From CAVRUD01 sp963849635 (GTDB lineage Bacteria > Chloroflexota > Chloroflexia > Thermomicrobiales > UBA6265), in contig CAWKIA010000016.1 in NCBI GenBank assembly GCA_963849635.1, forward strand, positions 1-64,000: 64,000 bases of DNA, written 5' to 3'. The position numbers and the translations under genes are program-made. Under the pieces are notes generated by a model. That model had not been told where the DNA came from, ran no database searches, and saw only the letters and a list, made by a program, of their open reading frames with translations. Below, piece after piece: positions 33,181 through 42,262 of this stretch. Position 1 is the first letter of the stretch. Every line of letters starts with the position of its first letter.

Positions 33181-34468
33181 GTGCTGACTACCCTGAGTGT
33201 TTCCAGTGACACGACCATACAAGCAGTCCGTGCGCTTGCAGCCATTGACAAGGTCGAACTCGATACGGCGAGCATGCCGCAAGAGGAGCTAGACCTTGCG
33301 GAAGATCGCGTACTAGCGTATTTCCATGGCGCGGCCAGTTCTCGCCAGAACTTGTGGACAGGCTTCTGCCGCCCAAGCGCGGCAGGGTGATCTGGTGCTT
33401 GATCCCTTTGTCGGAAGTGGAACGACACTCTTGGAATCCGCTCGACGCGGTCTCCGTACGATCGGATCCGAGATCAACCCTGCCGCCGTGGTGATGGCCA
33501 GCACCGCAAAGTTTGCGAACTTGAGCACGATCGAAAGAAAGCAGAAGATCGCGCACTTTTTCAAGATTGTCGAGCGAATATGGCCCATTGCTCTCCTTTC
33601 TGGCCTGAATCATTCAAATGATTCGGATGCGCCCGTCAGGTTGCGCGGACTGTTGGAACTAGCTGGGGGGGATACGTTCGTCTTGTCACTGGTTCAAAAC
33701 GTGATTCTTCGACTGAACGATGACCTAATTCACCGTCGGCATGTTACAGACGCCAAAATTTGGAGTCTATGCGCAAATAATTTCCCAACTCATTTCGGAT
33801 CTGCCGCATACAGATGCCCGTTGTGATGTCTATCATGCGGATGCACGGCAGTTACCCGGACCCTATTCGACGAAGTTGATCTCATTCTAACGTCGCCACC
33901 TTATATCAACGTCTTCAACTATCACCAAAACTACCGAGCAGCAATGGAGTCGCTCGGGTGGGACGTGCTCTGCGTTGCAAGGTCTGAATTTGGCGCGAAC
34001 AGGAAACATCGCGGCAACCGGTTTCTAACGGTCATCCAGTACGGAATTGACATGGCAGATGCGTTGCTGGAATTCAAGCGGGTACTGAAGCCTACCGGAG
34101 CGGCCATCATGGTCGTCGGACGAGAATCAAACGTGCGCGGCACCAGATTCGAGAACGCGCGAATTGTCGCGGCGCTCGCCACTCAAGGAGTCGGTTTTAC
34201 GTTGACGCGACGACAGGAACGGAAATTCAAGACAAAGTTTGGCCAGTTGATCTATGAGGACATCCTTCACCTTACACCATCGAGTGAGGTTTATCCGCAA
34301 TTGAATGATTTTGCTCGGTCTGTCGGCATCGCCGTGCTGAAGGACGCGGCAGGGCGAACTGAAGGCGACGTGCACAATGACATTCAGGCCGGGCTCATTG
34401 GTGCATATTCGGTTCAGCCATCGCCGATCTTCGAATCCCAAGTTGACGTAGGGGCGCTGGCGGTATGA
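33181..34468 (+). pseudogene. DNA methyltransferase of a type II restriction-modification system, frameshifted
   Basis: Assembling frames gives an N6-adenine/N4-cytosine-type methylase. FPWRGQFSPELVDRLLPPKR leads into the SAM-binding motif DPFVGSGTTLLESARRG, then SEINPAA, HADARQLPGPY, the catalytic motif TSPPY (in LILTSPPYINVFNYHQ) and a C-terminal region with EFKRVLKPTGAAIMVVGRES. The order motif I before TSPPY differs from the common beta-class order. Breaks lie near 33320 (one T missing from a T-run), 33387, 33745 and 33870. GTG 33181 is a tentative start. The stop overlaps the nuclease start as ATGA, so the pair forms one transcript. Composition is distinctly AT-richer than the flanks, suggesting transfer. 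As read, it cannot be translated whole. Confidence 0.75.
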
Positions 34469-35369
34469 CAGAACGTGTCTTCGCTACGCCGCATTTGAAC
34501 AAGATCAATGCGGCTCTGGTAAACCTAAAGGCGGTAGCGGACCTTGAACTGTTGCACGAAGCGAGGGAAGCTTATCGAGCTTGGATCGCTGAAATGGATC
34601 GGTTGACGTCGACGGGAAGAGAACGTGTCAACGAGATGGTCAGGCTCTTAAATGATTACAAAGACGCACTCGAAGTCGAACTCATCATGCGCCGGGGCTC
34701 CGCTTTTCTTAAAGGCGGCAGAAGGGCAGTTCGAAGCTCGACAATTCCCGTTCTCGAAGAGTTCCTTATTCGTCTTGTTGACTCAGCAATTCTGCCCGGC
34801 ATTGAAGGATTATCGTTTGTAACTGGGCCGCAGAATGCCTTTATGTCACTGTCTCTTCTACCGACTACGTTTGAGTCGTTGGCACACCGCCCTGCGGTCG
34901 TCTTCAAGTCAAGGATCAAGACTTCGTACTTGGAACGAGAATCTACTACAACTTCTCACCAGGCCAGCAGTTTGAGCCGCAGGACACGGCGTCTGGTGAT
35001 TTTGTGCTCGCGATCCTTGCTGCCGAATGCAAAGTGAATCTGGACAAGACGATGTTCCAAGAAGCGGCTGGTACAGCGGCACGGCTGAAGACAGGATGTC
35101 CGGTTGCCAAGTACTTCTTGCTGGTTGAGCACCTTGATATGCGGCCGGAAGATAGTCGATTGACCGAAATCGACAATGTGTACATCTTGCGACGCACGAG
35201 GCGGCCGCCAGCTAACCGTCGCGACAGTGCCGACGCGGTTGAGCAGCAGCACAAGGATTTCCCGATTCATCCCGATGTGGTTTGGATGTTTGTTGAACAG
35301 TTACGGACCGTCATCAGTACCGCGTACTTCGATCCGCATGAAGCAATCCGACGAGGGTCATTCGTTTGA
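34465..35369 (+). CDS. type II restriction endonuclease, Bpu10I-like (one frameshift)
   Basis: Two adjoining frames join into a protein of about 301 residues. The first part reads LNKINAALVNLKAVADLELL, YRAWIAEMDRL, VNEMVRLLNDYKDALEVELI and GPQNAFMSLSLLPTTFESLA. After one missing base near 34911 it continues DFVLGTRIYYNFSPGQQF and then AAECKVNLDKTMFQEAAGTA, KYFLLVEHLDMRPEDSR, IDNVYILRR and a terminal DPHEAIRRGSF. The E-C-K element with preceding acidic residues fits a PD-(D/E)XK active site. The overall pattern recalls the Bpu10I nuclease family, whose founder cuts a 7-bp asymmetric site as a heterodimer; only one subunit is seen here. It overlaps the methylase stop by 4 nt. Family assignment is from memory of motifs, so moderate confidence. 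Confidence 0.65.
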
Positions 35370-35455
35370 ACCACGGTCTCAAGCGAGCAGCCTATTTTCA
35401 TATTCACGGCTATGATCCCGGCGTTGGCCTTGCGTCTATCGAGAGGACGCAGACC

Positions 35456-36232
35456 TTGACCGCCATCCGAGTCGGGATCCAGATCTCACAGCAGCACGCG
35501 ACCTACAAGCAGATTCGCAAGGCCTGGCAGGACGTGGATGCCTCCGGGGCCGACACCTTGTTCAACTGGGACCACTTCTACCCGCTTTCGGGCGACCTCG
35601 ACGGCACCCACCTCGACAATTGGACCGCCCTGGGGGCGATGGCCGAAGTGACGGAGCGGGTCGAGATCGGCTGCCTCGTTGCCGCGATCGGGTACCGCAA
35701 TTCCAATCTCCTCGCCGACATGTCCCGGTCCCTCGACCACTTCTCCGACGGCCGGTTCATTCTCGGCATCGGCAGCGGCTGGAACCAGCGCGACTACGAG
35801 GAGTACGGCTACGAGTTTGGGACCGCGGCCTCGCGCCTGCGCGACCTTGACCGCGAGATGCCGGTGATCATCGACCGCCTCGCCAAGTTGAATCCGCCGC
35901 CAATCCGCACTCCCCTGCCGATCCTGATCGGCGGCGGCGGGGAGAAGGTCACCTTACGGATCGTCGCCCAGCACGCCACCATCTGGAACGGCCAGGGTGA
36001 GCCGGACGTGGTCGCCCACAAGAACCGCGTCCTCGACGAGTGGTGCGCGAAGGTTGGGCGCGACCCGAAGGAGATCGAGCGGTCCGTCCAGATCTCTGGG
36101 GCCCAACTCGACAAGCTGGACGAGTACCTGGAAGCGGGCTTCACCCACTTCATCTCCGCCTCCTCCGGTCCCGATTACGACCTCTCGTCGCTGCACAGGC
36201 TCCTTGAGTGGCGGGACGCGCGAGCGAACTGA
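35456..36232 (+). CDS. LLM-class (F420-dependent-type) oxidoreductase
   Basis: The protein is a luciferase-like TIM barrel: VGIQISQQHATYKQIRKAWQ, FNWDHFYPL, ILGIGSGWNQRDYEEYG, LPILIGGGGEKVTLRIVAQH and a C-terminal GFTHFISASSGPDYDL. Chloroflexota and actinobacterial members use coenzyme F420; the substrate is unknown. The frame is open back to 35366, at the nuclease stop codon, but homologues begin at AIRVGIQ, so TTG 35456 with an upstream GAGAGGA is preferred (258 residues). The sharp return to high GC at this gene marks the right edge of the restriction island. Confidence 0.85.
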   Translation: MTAIRVGIQISQQHATYKQIRKAWQDVDASGADTLFNWDHFYPLSGDLDGTHLDNWTALGAMAEVTERVEIGCLVAAIGYRNSNLLADMSRSLDHFSDGRFILGIGSGWNQRDYEEYGYEFGTAASRLRDLDREMPVIIDRLAKLNPPPIRTPLPILIGGGGEKVTLRIVAQHATIWNGQGEPDVVAHKNRVLDEWCAKVGRDPKEIERSVQISGAQLDKLDEYLEAGFTHFISASSGPDYDLSSLHRLLEWRDARAN

Positions 36233-36241
36233 TCCATCCGA

Positions 36242-36273
36242 GTGCCGCCCAGGACTTTCGGCCCGGGCGGCAC
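36242..36273 (+). terminator. terminator-like hairpin
   Basis: GTGCCGCCC and GGGCGGCAC flank a 14-nt loop that itself contains GG/CC pairing, 9 bp after the LLM oxidoreductase stop. Confidence 0.6.
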
Positions 36274-36388
36274 GGTGCGTCGACCAGCGCGGTCTCTGGC
36301 CTAGAGCGCTCAGCGAAAAGGTTGGCGTCGCGCCGAAGCTACGCCCGGGGTCTCCAGAGCGCCGTGCGAAAAAGTTGAGGCGCAGCTC

Positions 36389-36421
36389 CTGCCGCCCGAG
36401 CCGTGAGCCCCGGGCGGCAGG
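36389..36421 (-). terminator. terminator-like hairpin, opposite direction
   Basis: CCTGCCGCCCG and CGGGCGGCAGG flank a 11-nt loop, 31 bp past the stop of the convergent exported-protein gene. Together with 36242-36273 it separates two convergent genes. Confidence 0.6.
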
Positions 36422-36452
36422 GGGCACGTGGTCAACCGTTCCGACGAGCGCC

Positions 36453-37313
36453 CTAGCCGGGCCCGCCGATGCACTCCCGTTGGTACTGCTCGTTGGTCTT
36501 GGTGATGCATTCCCCGTTGCAGAAGGCCGGGTACTGTTGGTTGCAGAGGTCCTTCGGATCCGTCGGGTTGCCGCAGTTGCCCCAATCGCACATGGTCAAC
36601 CAGCTCCAGCACTGGCCGACGGTGACGCTGCCACCGGGATCGCAAATGAGCCACTTGTTTGGCGTGGTGCAGAGGAAAAAGCCGTCGGGACAGTCATCGA
36701 TGAAGAGGCTCGACGGACCAAGGACGGCCGGGAGGTCGGCATCGATCTGCTGCGCGGCGAGCGGCGCCAGGCCCGTACCCGAGTACCCATCCAGGATGCG
36801 AGCCTGGTAGGTGATGCTCACGTCGCCAATGGCGCCAACTACCTGGGTGTAGACGGGATTGAAGAGCTCCACCACCAGGACATCTTGCCCGTCAGCCGTC
36901 GGCGTGACGAGCGCGGCGTTCGGCGGGTTTGCCGGGGTGAATCCCAGCCCGTCGAGAAAACGGGTCGTCGGCACCGTGCCGACGACCCGCTCTGGGCGGT
37001 CGGAGAAATAGATGGTCTGGGCGGCGTGGCCGGTGAGGCTGAGAATGTAGACTCCTTCCTGGTCTGGATTGGGCGTCCAGGTTCCGTCCGTGAAGACCTG
37101 GACGAAGAGAAACTCCTGGCCTTCGTCACCTGGAAGACTGGGTGTCGCGCCGGGCGTCGCGTCGGCGGGGTCGTCCTGGGCCGCGCCCGGGCGGAGAGCA
37201 ACGGCGCCGAGCGCCGCGGCGAGCCCGCCGCCAGCAGCCCCGAAGAGGGCGCGCCGGCGGGTCGCGGTGGCAGTCAGGGATTTGGAGATCGTGTCGAAGC
37301 GACGTTCGTCCAT
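36453..37313 (-). CDS. Tat-exported Cys-rich protein of unknown function
   Basis: The 286-residue protein begins MDERRFDTISKSL then TATRRRALFGAAGGGLAAAL, a twin-arginine-type leader. This 'MD(E/D)RRFD' leader recurs in many exported proteins of this bacterial group and is shared with the broken gene at 1-1248. The mature part has a middle beta-rich domain (about 65-200) and a Cys-rich C-terminus (CPDGFFLCTTPNKWLICDPG, CWSWLTMCDWGNCGNP, LCNQQYPAFCNGECI) with more than ten Cys, implying disulfides outside the membrane. No family is recognised. It is convergent with the LLM oxidoreductase and lies 221 bp downstream of the regulator at 37535. Confidence 0.75.
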   Translation of the reverse strand: MDERRFDTISKSLTATATRRRALFGAAGGGLAAALGAVALRPGAAQDDPADATPGATPSLPGDEGQEFLFVQVFTDGTWTPNPDQEGVYILSLTGHAAQTIYFSDRPERVVGTVPTTRFLDGLGFTPANPPNAALVTPTADGQDVLVVELFNPVYTQVVGAIGDVSITYQARILDGYSGTGLAPLAAQQIDADLPAVLGPSSLFIDDCPDGFFLCTTPNKWLICDPGGSVTVGQCWSWLTMCDWGNCGNPTDPKDLCNQQYPAFCNGECITKTNEQYQRECIGGPG

Positions 37314-37534
37314 TGAACCTCCTGGTCCGAGTTCGTTGTGTGGCCGGCGTGGAAGGCGCGGCGGATCGTGCGGCAGGTCTCCCGGTCATCGCGGTCATCG
37401 ATGACGGCCCCGCTCCCATCGGCCCGCGTTGCGAGCGGGGCGTTGAAGGCACGGCTGCGTGTCCATCATGCGGGACCGAATCGCCGACCGCATCGCGAGG
37501 ATTCGGGATTTTCGTGGGGAGGATTTGGGCCTGC

Positions 37535-39964
37535 CTACCGAGGACTCGGTAGTCGGCCCGGCGCCGGGTGAGCCGTCTCGATCAGCCCATCGCGCAGCGC
37601 CTGGGCGACAGCGGCCGTGCGCGTGGCGACGCCCAGCTTGCCAAGAAGGTTCCTTACGTGGGTCGAGGCGGTGTGTGGGCTGATCGAGAGCGCCGTCGCG
37701 ATCTCCCGGTCGGTCAACCCGGCCGTCAGCAACCTGAGGACGTCGCGCTCTCGCGCAGTCAGCGGGACGCCCTCGTGATCCGGCAGCGAAGCGGAGACGC
37801 TGGTCGGGACGTCGTGGGCGAGGATGTCTTCTGCCGTCGCCAGGATCTCGTCGAAGGGCATCGAGCGCCCCGCGTTCCAGGCCGCGACGTAAGCCGCCTC
37901 GCCCAGGGCGTCGCGTGCGGCGCGCTCGGTGCGACGGTGCAACCCTTCGTGGAGCCACCGCACCGCGCCGGTCGACTCGGAAAGCAGATCCGCGGCCCCG
38001 AGTATCCGTGCCGCCGTCTCCGGTCGTCCGGTGACGGACGCGAGGCGGGCGATACCGGCGAGCGTATCGGCGACCCCCGGCTCGAGCGCACGTTGCCGCG
38101 CCAGCACCAGTGCCTCTCCGAGCGACGTCGCCGCCAGCCCGAGAGCGCCGCGCTCGCAGGCGCTCTGTGCTACCCCCACGAGGGCGAGAACCACGCCGAT
38201 GTCGTCGCCGGCCCGACGGCTCAGCGCGAGCGCCTCTGAGGCCAGGCCCTCGGCCCGCTGGTAGTCGCCCCGGCGGAACGCGACGTCTCCCAGGTTCTCG
38301 AGCGCCGAGCCCGTCCCGCCGTCGTGCCCGAGATCGCGAAACAGGCGGAGGCATTCCTCGTACCGGCGGGCGGCCAGGTCGTCGTCGCCACGGAGTTCCG
38401 CTGTTCCGCCGAGTATCCCCAGCGCTCGCGCCACGGCCTCCGGGGCATCCAGTCGTCGGAAAAGCGCGAGCGCCTCGGCGAGGCATTGCTCGGCGATGAG
38501 GAGATCACCCTGGTACGTCGCGAGCTTCCCGAGGCCGAAGTACGCCGCGGCCCGCGCTCGCTCCGAGGTGACGCACGTTTCGCCCAGTTGGATCGCCCGT
38601 TCCAGATAGGCACGCCCCTCCCGCAGCTGGCCGCGGGCCATCCAGTAGCCCGACAGCGCTCCGGCGACCCGCATCAGCGACTCTGCCTCGCCTGCGTCGG
38701 CGGCCCAGGTCATCAGCGACCTGAGGTTGTCCAGGTCAGCCTCGATCCGCGCCAGCCAACGCCGCTGGCCAGGGCCGCCCAACTGGGCAACGGCGTGCTC
38801 CACCAGGGCGACGAAGTACGCCGCCGCCCGACGCCGGACCGCGTCCGCTTCACCGCTCGCGGCCAACCGTTCCAGCCCAAACTCGCGCACGGTCTCGAGC
38901 ATCGCGAAGCGAGGATCGCCGTCGGGAGCATTGGCGCGGCGCAGCAGGCTCTTGTCGACCAGGGTCGCCACGCTGGCGAGGACGCGCTGCGGCGGCGTCC
39001 CGTTACCGATGACCCGCTCCGCGGCGTCCAGGGTGAACCCGTTCGTGAAGACGGCCAGGCGACGGAACAGAACCTTCTCGCGCTTATCCAGCAGGTCGTG
39101 GCTCCAGGCGATCGTGGCACGGAGCGTTTGCTGACGGATGGGCAGATCCCGCGGGCCGCCGACGAGCAGGGACAGGCGCGGTTCTAACCGCGCCAGCAGG
39201 GCTGGAGGCGACAGGGCCGAGCAGAAGGCCGCCGCCAACTCGATCGCCAGCGGCAGCCCATCCAGGTGGCGGCAAATCTCGACCACCGCCTCGGCGTTCG
39301 CCGCGCTCAGACGAAACCCGGGATCGACCGCCCGCGCTCGCTCCACGAAGAGGATCACCGCCTCCGACTCGGCGATCTCGGCCAGGGACGGTTCGGGCGA
39401 GGGCGGCAACGCGAGTGGCGGCACCGCAAGCCGCTGCTCCCCACTCAGTCGCATGGCGACCCGGCTCGTGGTGAGGACCCGGAGGCCAGGACAGGCGGCG
39501 AGCAGGGCTGCCACGTGGGGGACCGCCCCGGTGAGGTGCTCGACGTTGTCCAGGACGAGCAGCAGCCGGCGCTGACGGATGGCCCGCCTGAGCCGGTCGA
39601 GCGCGGGTGTCCCGTCCGCCCCGTGCACCTTCAGTGTCTCGGCGATGACCGGGAGAACGAGCGCGGGGTCGGTAACCGGGGCGAGGGGGACGAATGCGAC
39701 GCCGTCGGCGAAATCTCCGCCAAGCTCCAGTTCGGCCGCCACCTGCAGCGCCAGGCGTGTCTTGCCGACGCCCCCTGGGCCGGTCAACGTGACCAGGCGG
39801 ACGTCGTCCCGGCGGAGCATGGCGGCGACGGCGGCCGTCTCGGCGGCCCGTCCGACCAGCGGCGTTATCGGGTGCGGCAGCGGGGGCGGCGAGAGCTGCC
39901 GATCGGTCACCGGAGCGAGTGGGGTCGGGGCCTCCGGCAGGCGATCGATCGACGAACCGGGCAT
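37535..39964 (-). CDS. NB-ARC/TPR transcription regulator with C-terminal LuxR HTH
   Basis: An intact 809-residue member of the family that is broken elsewhere in the window. ATG 39964 (MPGSSIDRLPEA) begins about 35 residues before the NB-ARC domain: LVGRAAETAAVAAMLRRDDV, LTGPGGVGKTRLALQVA, LLLVLDNVEHL, LTTSRVAMRLSGEQ, VILFVERARAV, LDGLPLAIELAAA, LRATIAWSHDLLD. TPR-like repeats fill about 430-720 (FRRGDYQRAEGLASEALALS). The LuxR-type HTH is LTARERDVLRLLTAGLTDRE plus IATALSISPHTASTHVRNLL at the end. Neither linker carries a palindromic insert, so it serves as the internal reference for the others. Target and ligand are unknown. Confidence 0.9.
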   Translation of the reverse strand: MPGSSIDRLPEAPTPLAPVTDRQLSPPPLPHPITPLVGRAAETAAVAAMLRRDDVRLVTLTGPGGVGKTRLALQVAAELELGGDFADGVAFVPLAPVTDPALVLPVIAETLKVHGADGTPALDRLRRAIRQRRLLLVLDNVEHLTGAVPHVAALLAACPGLRVLTTSRVAMRLSGEQRLAVPPLALPPSPEPSLAEIAESEAVILFVERARAVDPGFRLSAANAEAVVEICRHLDGLPLAIELAAAFCSALSPPALLARLEPRLSLLVGGPRDLPIRQQTLRATIAWSHDLLDKREKVLFRRLAVFTNGFTLDAAERVIGNGTPPQRVLASVATLVDKSLLRRANAPDGDPRFAMLETVREFGLERLAASGEADAVRRRAAAYFVALVEHAVAQLGGPGQRRWLARIEADLDNLRSLMTWAADAGEAESLMRVAGALSGYWMARGQLREGRAYLERAIQLGETCVTSERARAAAYFGLGKLATYQGDLLIAEQCLAEALALFRRLDAPEAVARALGILGGTAELRGDDDLAARRYEECLRLFRDLGHDGGTGSALENLGDVAFRRGDYQRAEGLASEALALSRRAGDDIGVVLALVGVAQSACERGALGLAATSLGEALVLARQRALEPGVADTLAGIARLASVTGRPETAARILGAADLLSESTGAVRWLHEGLHRRTERAARDALGEAAYVAAWNAGRSMPFDEILATAEDILAHDVPTSVSASLPDHEGVPLTARERDVLRLLTAGLTDREIATALSISPHTASTHVRNLLGKLGVATRTAAVAQALRDGLIETAHPAPGRLPSPR

Positions 39965-40309
39965 CGTCCGTCCCCCGCGCTGATGGTTCGATAAATCGTT
40001 GGTAGGGATGAGCCGATCTTCGCGTGGTGTGCTCCCTATCTTACGACCTGCCGCAACAGGCCGAAGGTCCGGGGGAGGACCGGTTAGCTGCATTCCGTGA
40101 GCGCAAGGACGCGGACACCCGGTGGACACGGGCGCAGTACCCGCGCAGCGGCACGCGGCCACCTGTGCCGAGTTCTTCCGGTTGGTGAAAAACCATTGAG
40201 AGGAAGAGGGATGCTCATGACCCGAATGCAATCGGCAACGTCCTGGTATGGCAGGCGTGTGCAGCCGATCCTCGCCGTGATCGGATGGCTGCCGCTGGAC
40301 ATCTGGAAT
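39965..40309. other. intergenic region upstream of the regulator
   Basis: About 345 bp with no supported gene. It should contain the regulator's promoter on the minus strand. A plus-strand frame here (40097-40429) runs through the strong terminator and is not accepted as a gene. Confidence 0.5.
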
Positions 40310-40353
40310 CGCGAAGAACGCCCCGGTGCACCTGAACCGGGGCGTTCTTCGCG
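40310..40353 (-). terminator. strong terminator hairpin of the second sugar-transport operon
   Basis: A perfect 18-bp stem, CGCGAAGAACGCCCCGGT with its complement, and an 8-nt loop lie 15 bp beyond the last permease's stop codon. Confidence 0.85.
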
Positions 40354-40368
40354 AAGCGTGGAAGTACC

Positions 40369-41226
40369 TCAGCCCTTGACTGCGCCGGAGGTCAACCCGG
40401 TGATGATCTGCCGCTCCGCGAAGAGATAGAAGATCACGGCGGGGACCATCGCGATCGAGACGTAGGCCAGGACTTTGCCGTAGTCGGTGCCAAACTGCCC
40501 CTGGAACTGCATCACGCCCAGCGGCAGTGTCCACTTTGTATCGCTGTTCAGGACGACCAGCGGCAGGAAGAAGGCGTTCCAGCTCGTGACCATCGTCAGG
40601 ACCGCCACGGCGGAGAGGCCTGGCCGCGCCAGCGGAAGCAGGATGCGCCGGAAGAACTCGAACGATGAGGCGCCGTCGACGTAGGCCGCGTCTTCGAGCT
40701 CGGCCGGGACCGACAGGAAAAAATTGCGCAGGATCAGGACGCTGACGGGCAGCGCGAACGCGACCTGGGGCAGGATGATGCCCCAGAGCGTGTCGACCAG
40801 CCCCAGCCGCCGCACGAGGATGTACAGGGGCAGGATCGCGATCGTGGCCGGAAAGAGTAGCCCGAGGGTGAAGAAGGTCGTGACGAAATCACGGCCCTTA
40901 AAGGGCATCCGGGCGAAGACGAAGGCCGCCGAGCTTGCCAGCGCGAGGACCAGCAGGGTTGTCCCGAACATGACCAGCAGGCTGTTGCCGACCTGCCGCC
41001 AGAAGTCACGCGCGCCCAGGATGTCGGTGTAGTTCTCCGTCAGGAAGGGGCTTGGCAGCGAGAAGGGGTGGGCGAGCAGTTGGCCGTTTTCCTTGAATCC
41101 ACCCACGACCGCGACCATGAGCGGCACGAGTATGAGGAGCGCAGCAATCCCACAGACGACATAGCGCGCCCCCAAGCCAATCCGGGGTGTCGCCGATCTG
41201 TGTCCGGTCTCCGGTGCCGCTGCCAC
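40369..41226 (-). CDS. sugar ABC transporter permease (MalG-type)
   Basis: The 285-residue permease starts at GTG 41226 and has six likely membrane segments (IAALLILVPLMVAVVGG first). The EAA loop is LEDAAYVDGASSFEFFRRIL, and the C-terminus is ITGLTSGAVKG, as in MalG-type proteins. It follows the MalF-type gene after 23 bp and ends at a strong terminator, so it is the last gene of the operon. Confidence 0.92.
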   Translation of the reverse strand: MAAAPETGHRSATPRIGLGARYVVCGIAALLILVPLMVAVVGGFKENGQLLAHPFSLPSPFLTENYTDILGARDFWRQVGNSLLVMFGTTLLVLALASSAAFVFARMPFKGRDFVTTFFTLGLLFPATIAILPLYILVRRLGLVDTLWGIILPQVAFALPVSVLILRNFFLSVPAELEDAAYVDGASSFEFFRRILLPLARPGLSAVAVLTMVTSWNAFFLPLVVLNSDTKWTLPLGVMQFQGQFGTDYGKVLAYVSIAMVPAVIFYLFAERQIITGLTSGAVKG

Positions 41227-41249
41227 TGTTCGACTCCTATCCTGGCATC

Positions 41250-42194
41250 TTAGTTGACCGGGTTGACGTAATCGCGCCGCATCACCAGGCCCTGATAGGC
41301 CAGAGCGAAGCCGAAGCAGATGACGAAGATCACCACGGAGACGGCCGCGCCATAGCCAAGGGCAAAGCGCTGGAACCCGAATTTGTACATGTAGGTCGCC
41401 ATCGTCTCGCTGGCGCTGACCGGTCCACCGGTGGTCATCACCCAGATCAGATCGAAGAATTGGAGTGCGCCGAGCGCGGACAGAAAGATCGAGAGCCGGA
41501 TCGTCGGTCCGAGCAGCGGGATCGTGATGTCCCAGACCACGCGCAACGGCGAGGCGCCGTCGAGCTGGGCCGCCTCTTCCAGATCTCGCGGGATGTTCTG
41601 CAATCCGGCCACGTACAGCACAAAGTGGAAGCCGATGTACTTCCAGGTGATCACTACGAAGAGGGCCAGCAGGACGGTGCGGGTGTCCCCGAGCCAGCCA
41701 TGCCGCTCATACCCCGGGATGATGCCGCTGAGCAAGTTGTTGATGCCCGAATCGGGACGATAGAGGAACGACCAGACGACTCCGGTCACGACCTCCGAGA
41801 GGACGAACGGCAGGAAAAAGACGGTGCGGAAAAACGCCCGGCCCCGCATCTGGCGGCCCAGCGCCAGCGCCAGCCCGAGCGCCAGGGGTAACTGGATCGT
41901 GATCGAGAGGCCGAGGATGACGAGGTTGTGAAGCAGCGCCCGCCGGAAAACCTCGTCGCGGAGGACACGGGAAAAATTGTCGAGGCCGACGTAGTCGTCG
42001 AGTGGTCCGAGTCCGTTCCACTTGAAGAGGCCGTAATAGCTGGCCTGGACCAGGGGGAAAATGACGAAGAGGGCGTACACCGCCGCCGAGGGCAGCAGAA
42101 AGACCAGGATCGTTGCCATCCGGCGAAAGTCCCGCCGCTGGCGTCCGGCAAGCCGCGCGCCGGTAGCCGGCCTGGTTGCCGCGAAAGTGCGCAT
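41250..42194 (-). CDS. sugar ABC transporter permease (MalF-type)
   Basis: The 314-residue protein starts at ATG 42194 (MRTFAATRPA, GGAGAAGG site upstream). First membrane segment: ATILVFLLPSAAVYALFVIF. It shows the EAA loop LEEAAQLDGASPLRVVWDIT and the typical IWVMTTGGPVSASETMATYM near the C-terminus. It lies 68 bp after the SBP gene. Confidence 0.92.
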   Translation of the reverse strand: MRTFAATRPATGARLAGRQRRDFRRMATILVFLLPSAAVYALFVIFPLVQASYYGLFKWNGLGPLDDYVGLDNFSRVLRDEVFRRALLHNLVILGLSITIQLPLALGLALALGRQMRGRAFFRTVFFLPFVLSEVVTGVVWSFLYRPDSGINNLLSGIIPGYERHGWLGDTRTVLLALFVVITWKYIGFHFVLYVAGLQNIPRDLEEAAQLDGASPLRVVWDITIPLLGPTIRLSIFLSALGALQFFDLIWVMTTGGPVSASETMATYMYKFGFQRFALGYGAAVSVVIFVICFGFALAYQGLVMRRDYVNPVN

Positions 42195-42262
42195 CGCCTT
42201 CTCCGCGAAGAGCGCGGCTCGCCGCTCAAGGCGCGCCGCGCTCTCGCCTGCGAACCAGGACG

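Noticed and set aside
33181..35369. Programmed frameshifting or a split enzyme for the restriction pair
   Set aside because: Breaks occur at several unrelated positions without slippery heptamers or restart sites, which fits error or decay better.
35366..35455. An N-terminal extension of the LLM oxidoreductase starting at the nuclease stop codon
   Set aside because: The extra residues lack family similarity and homologues start at the AIRVGIQ strand; TTG 35456 has a better-placed ribosome-binding site.
40097..40429. A plus-strand frame of 110 codons starting near a GAGGAAGAG site
   Set aside because: It runs through the perfect terminator hairpin and into the antisense of a permease gene.
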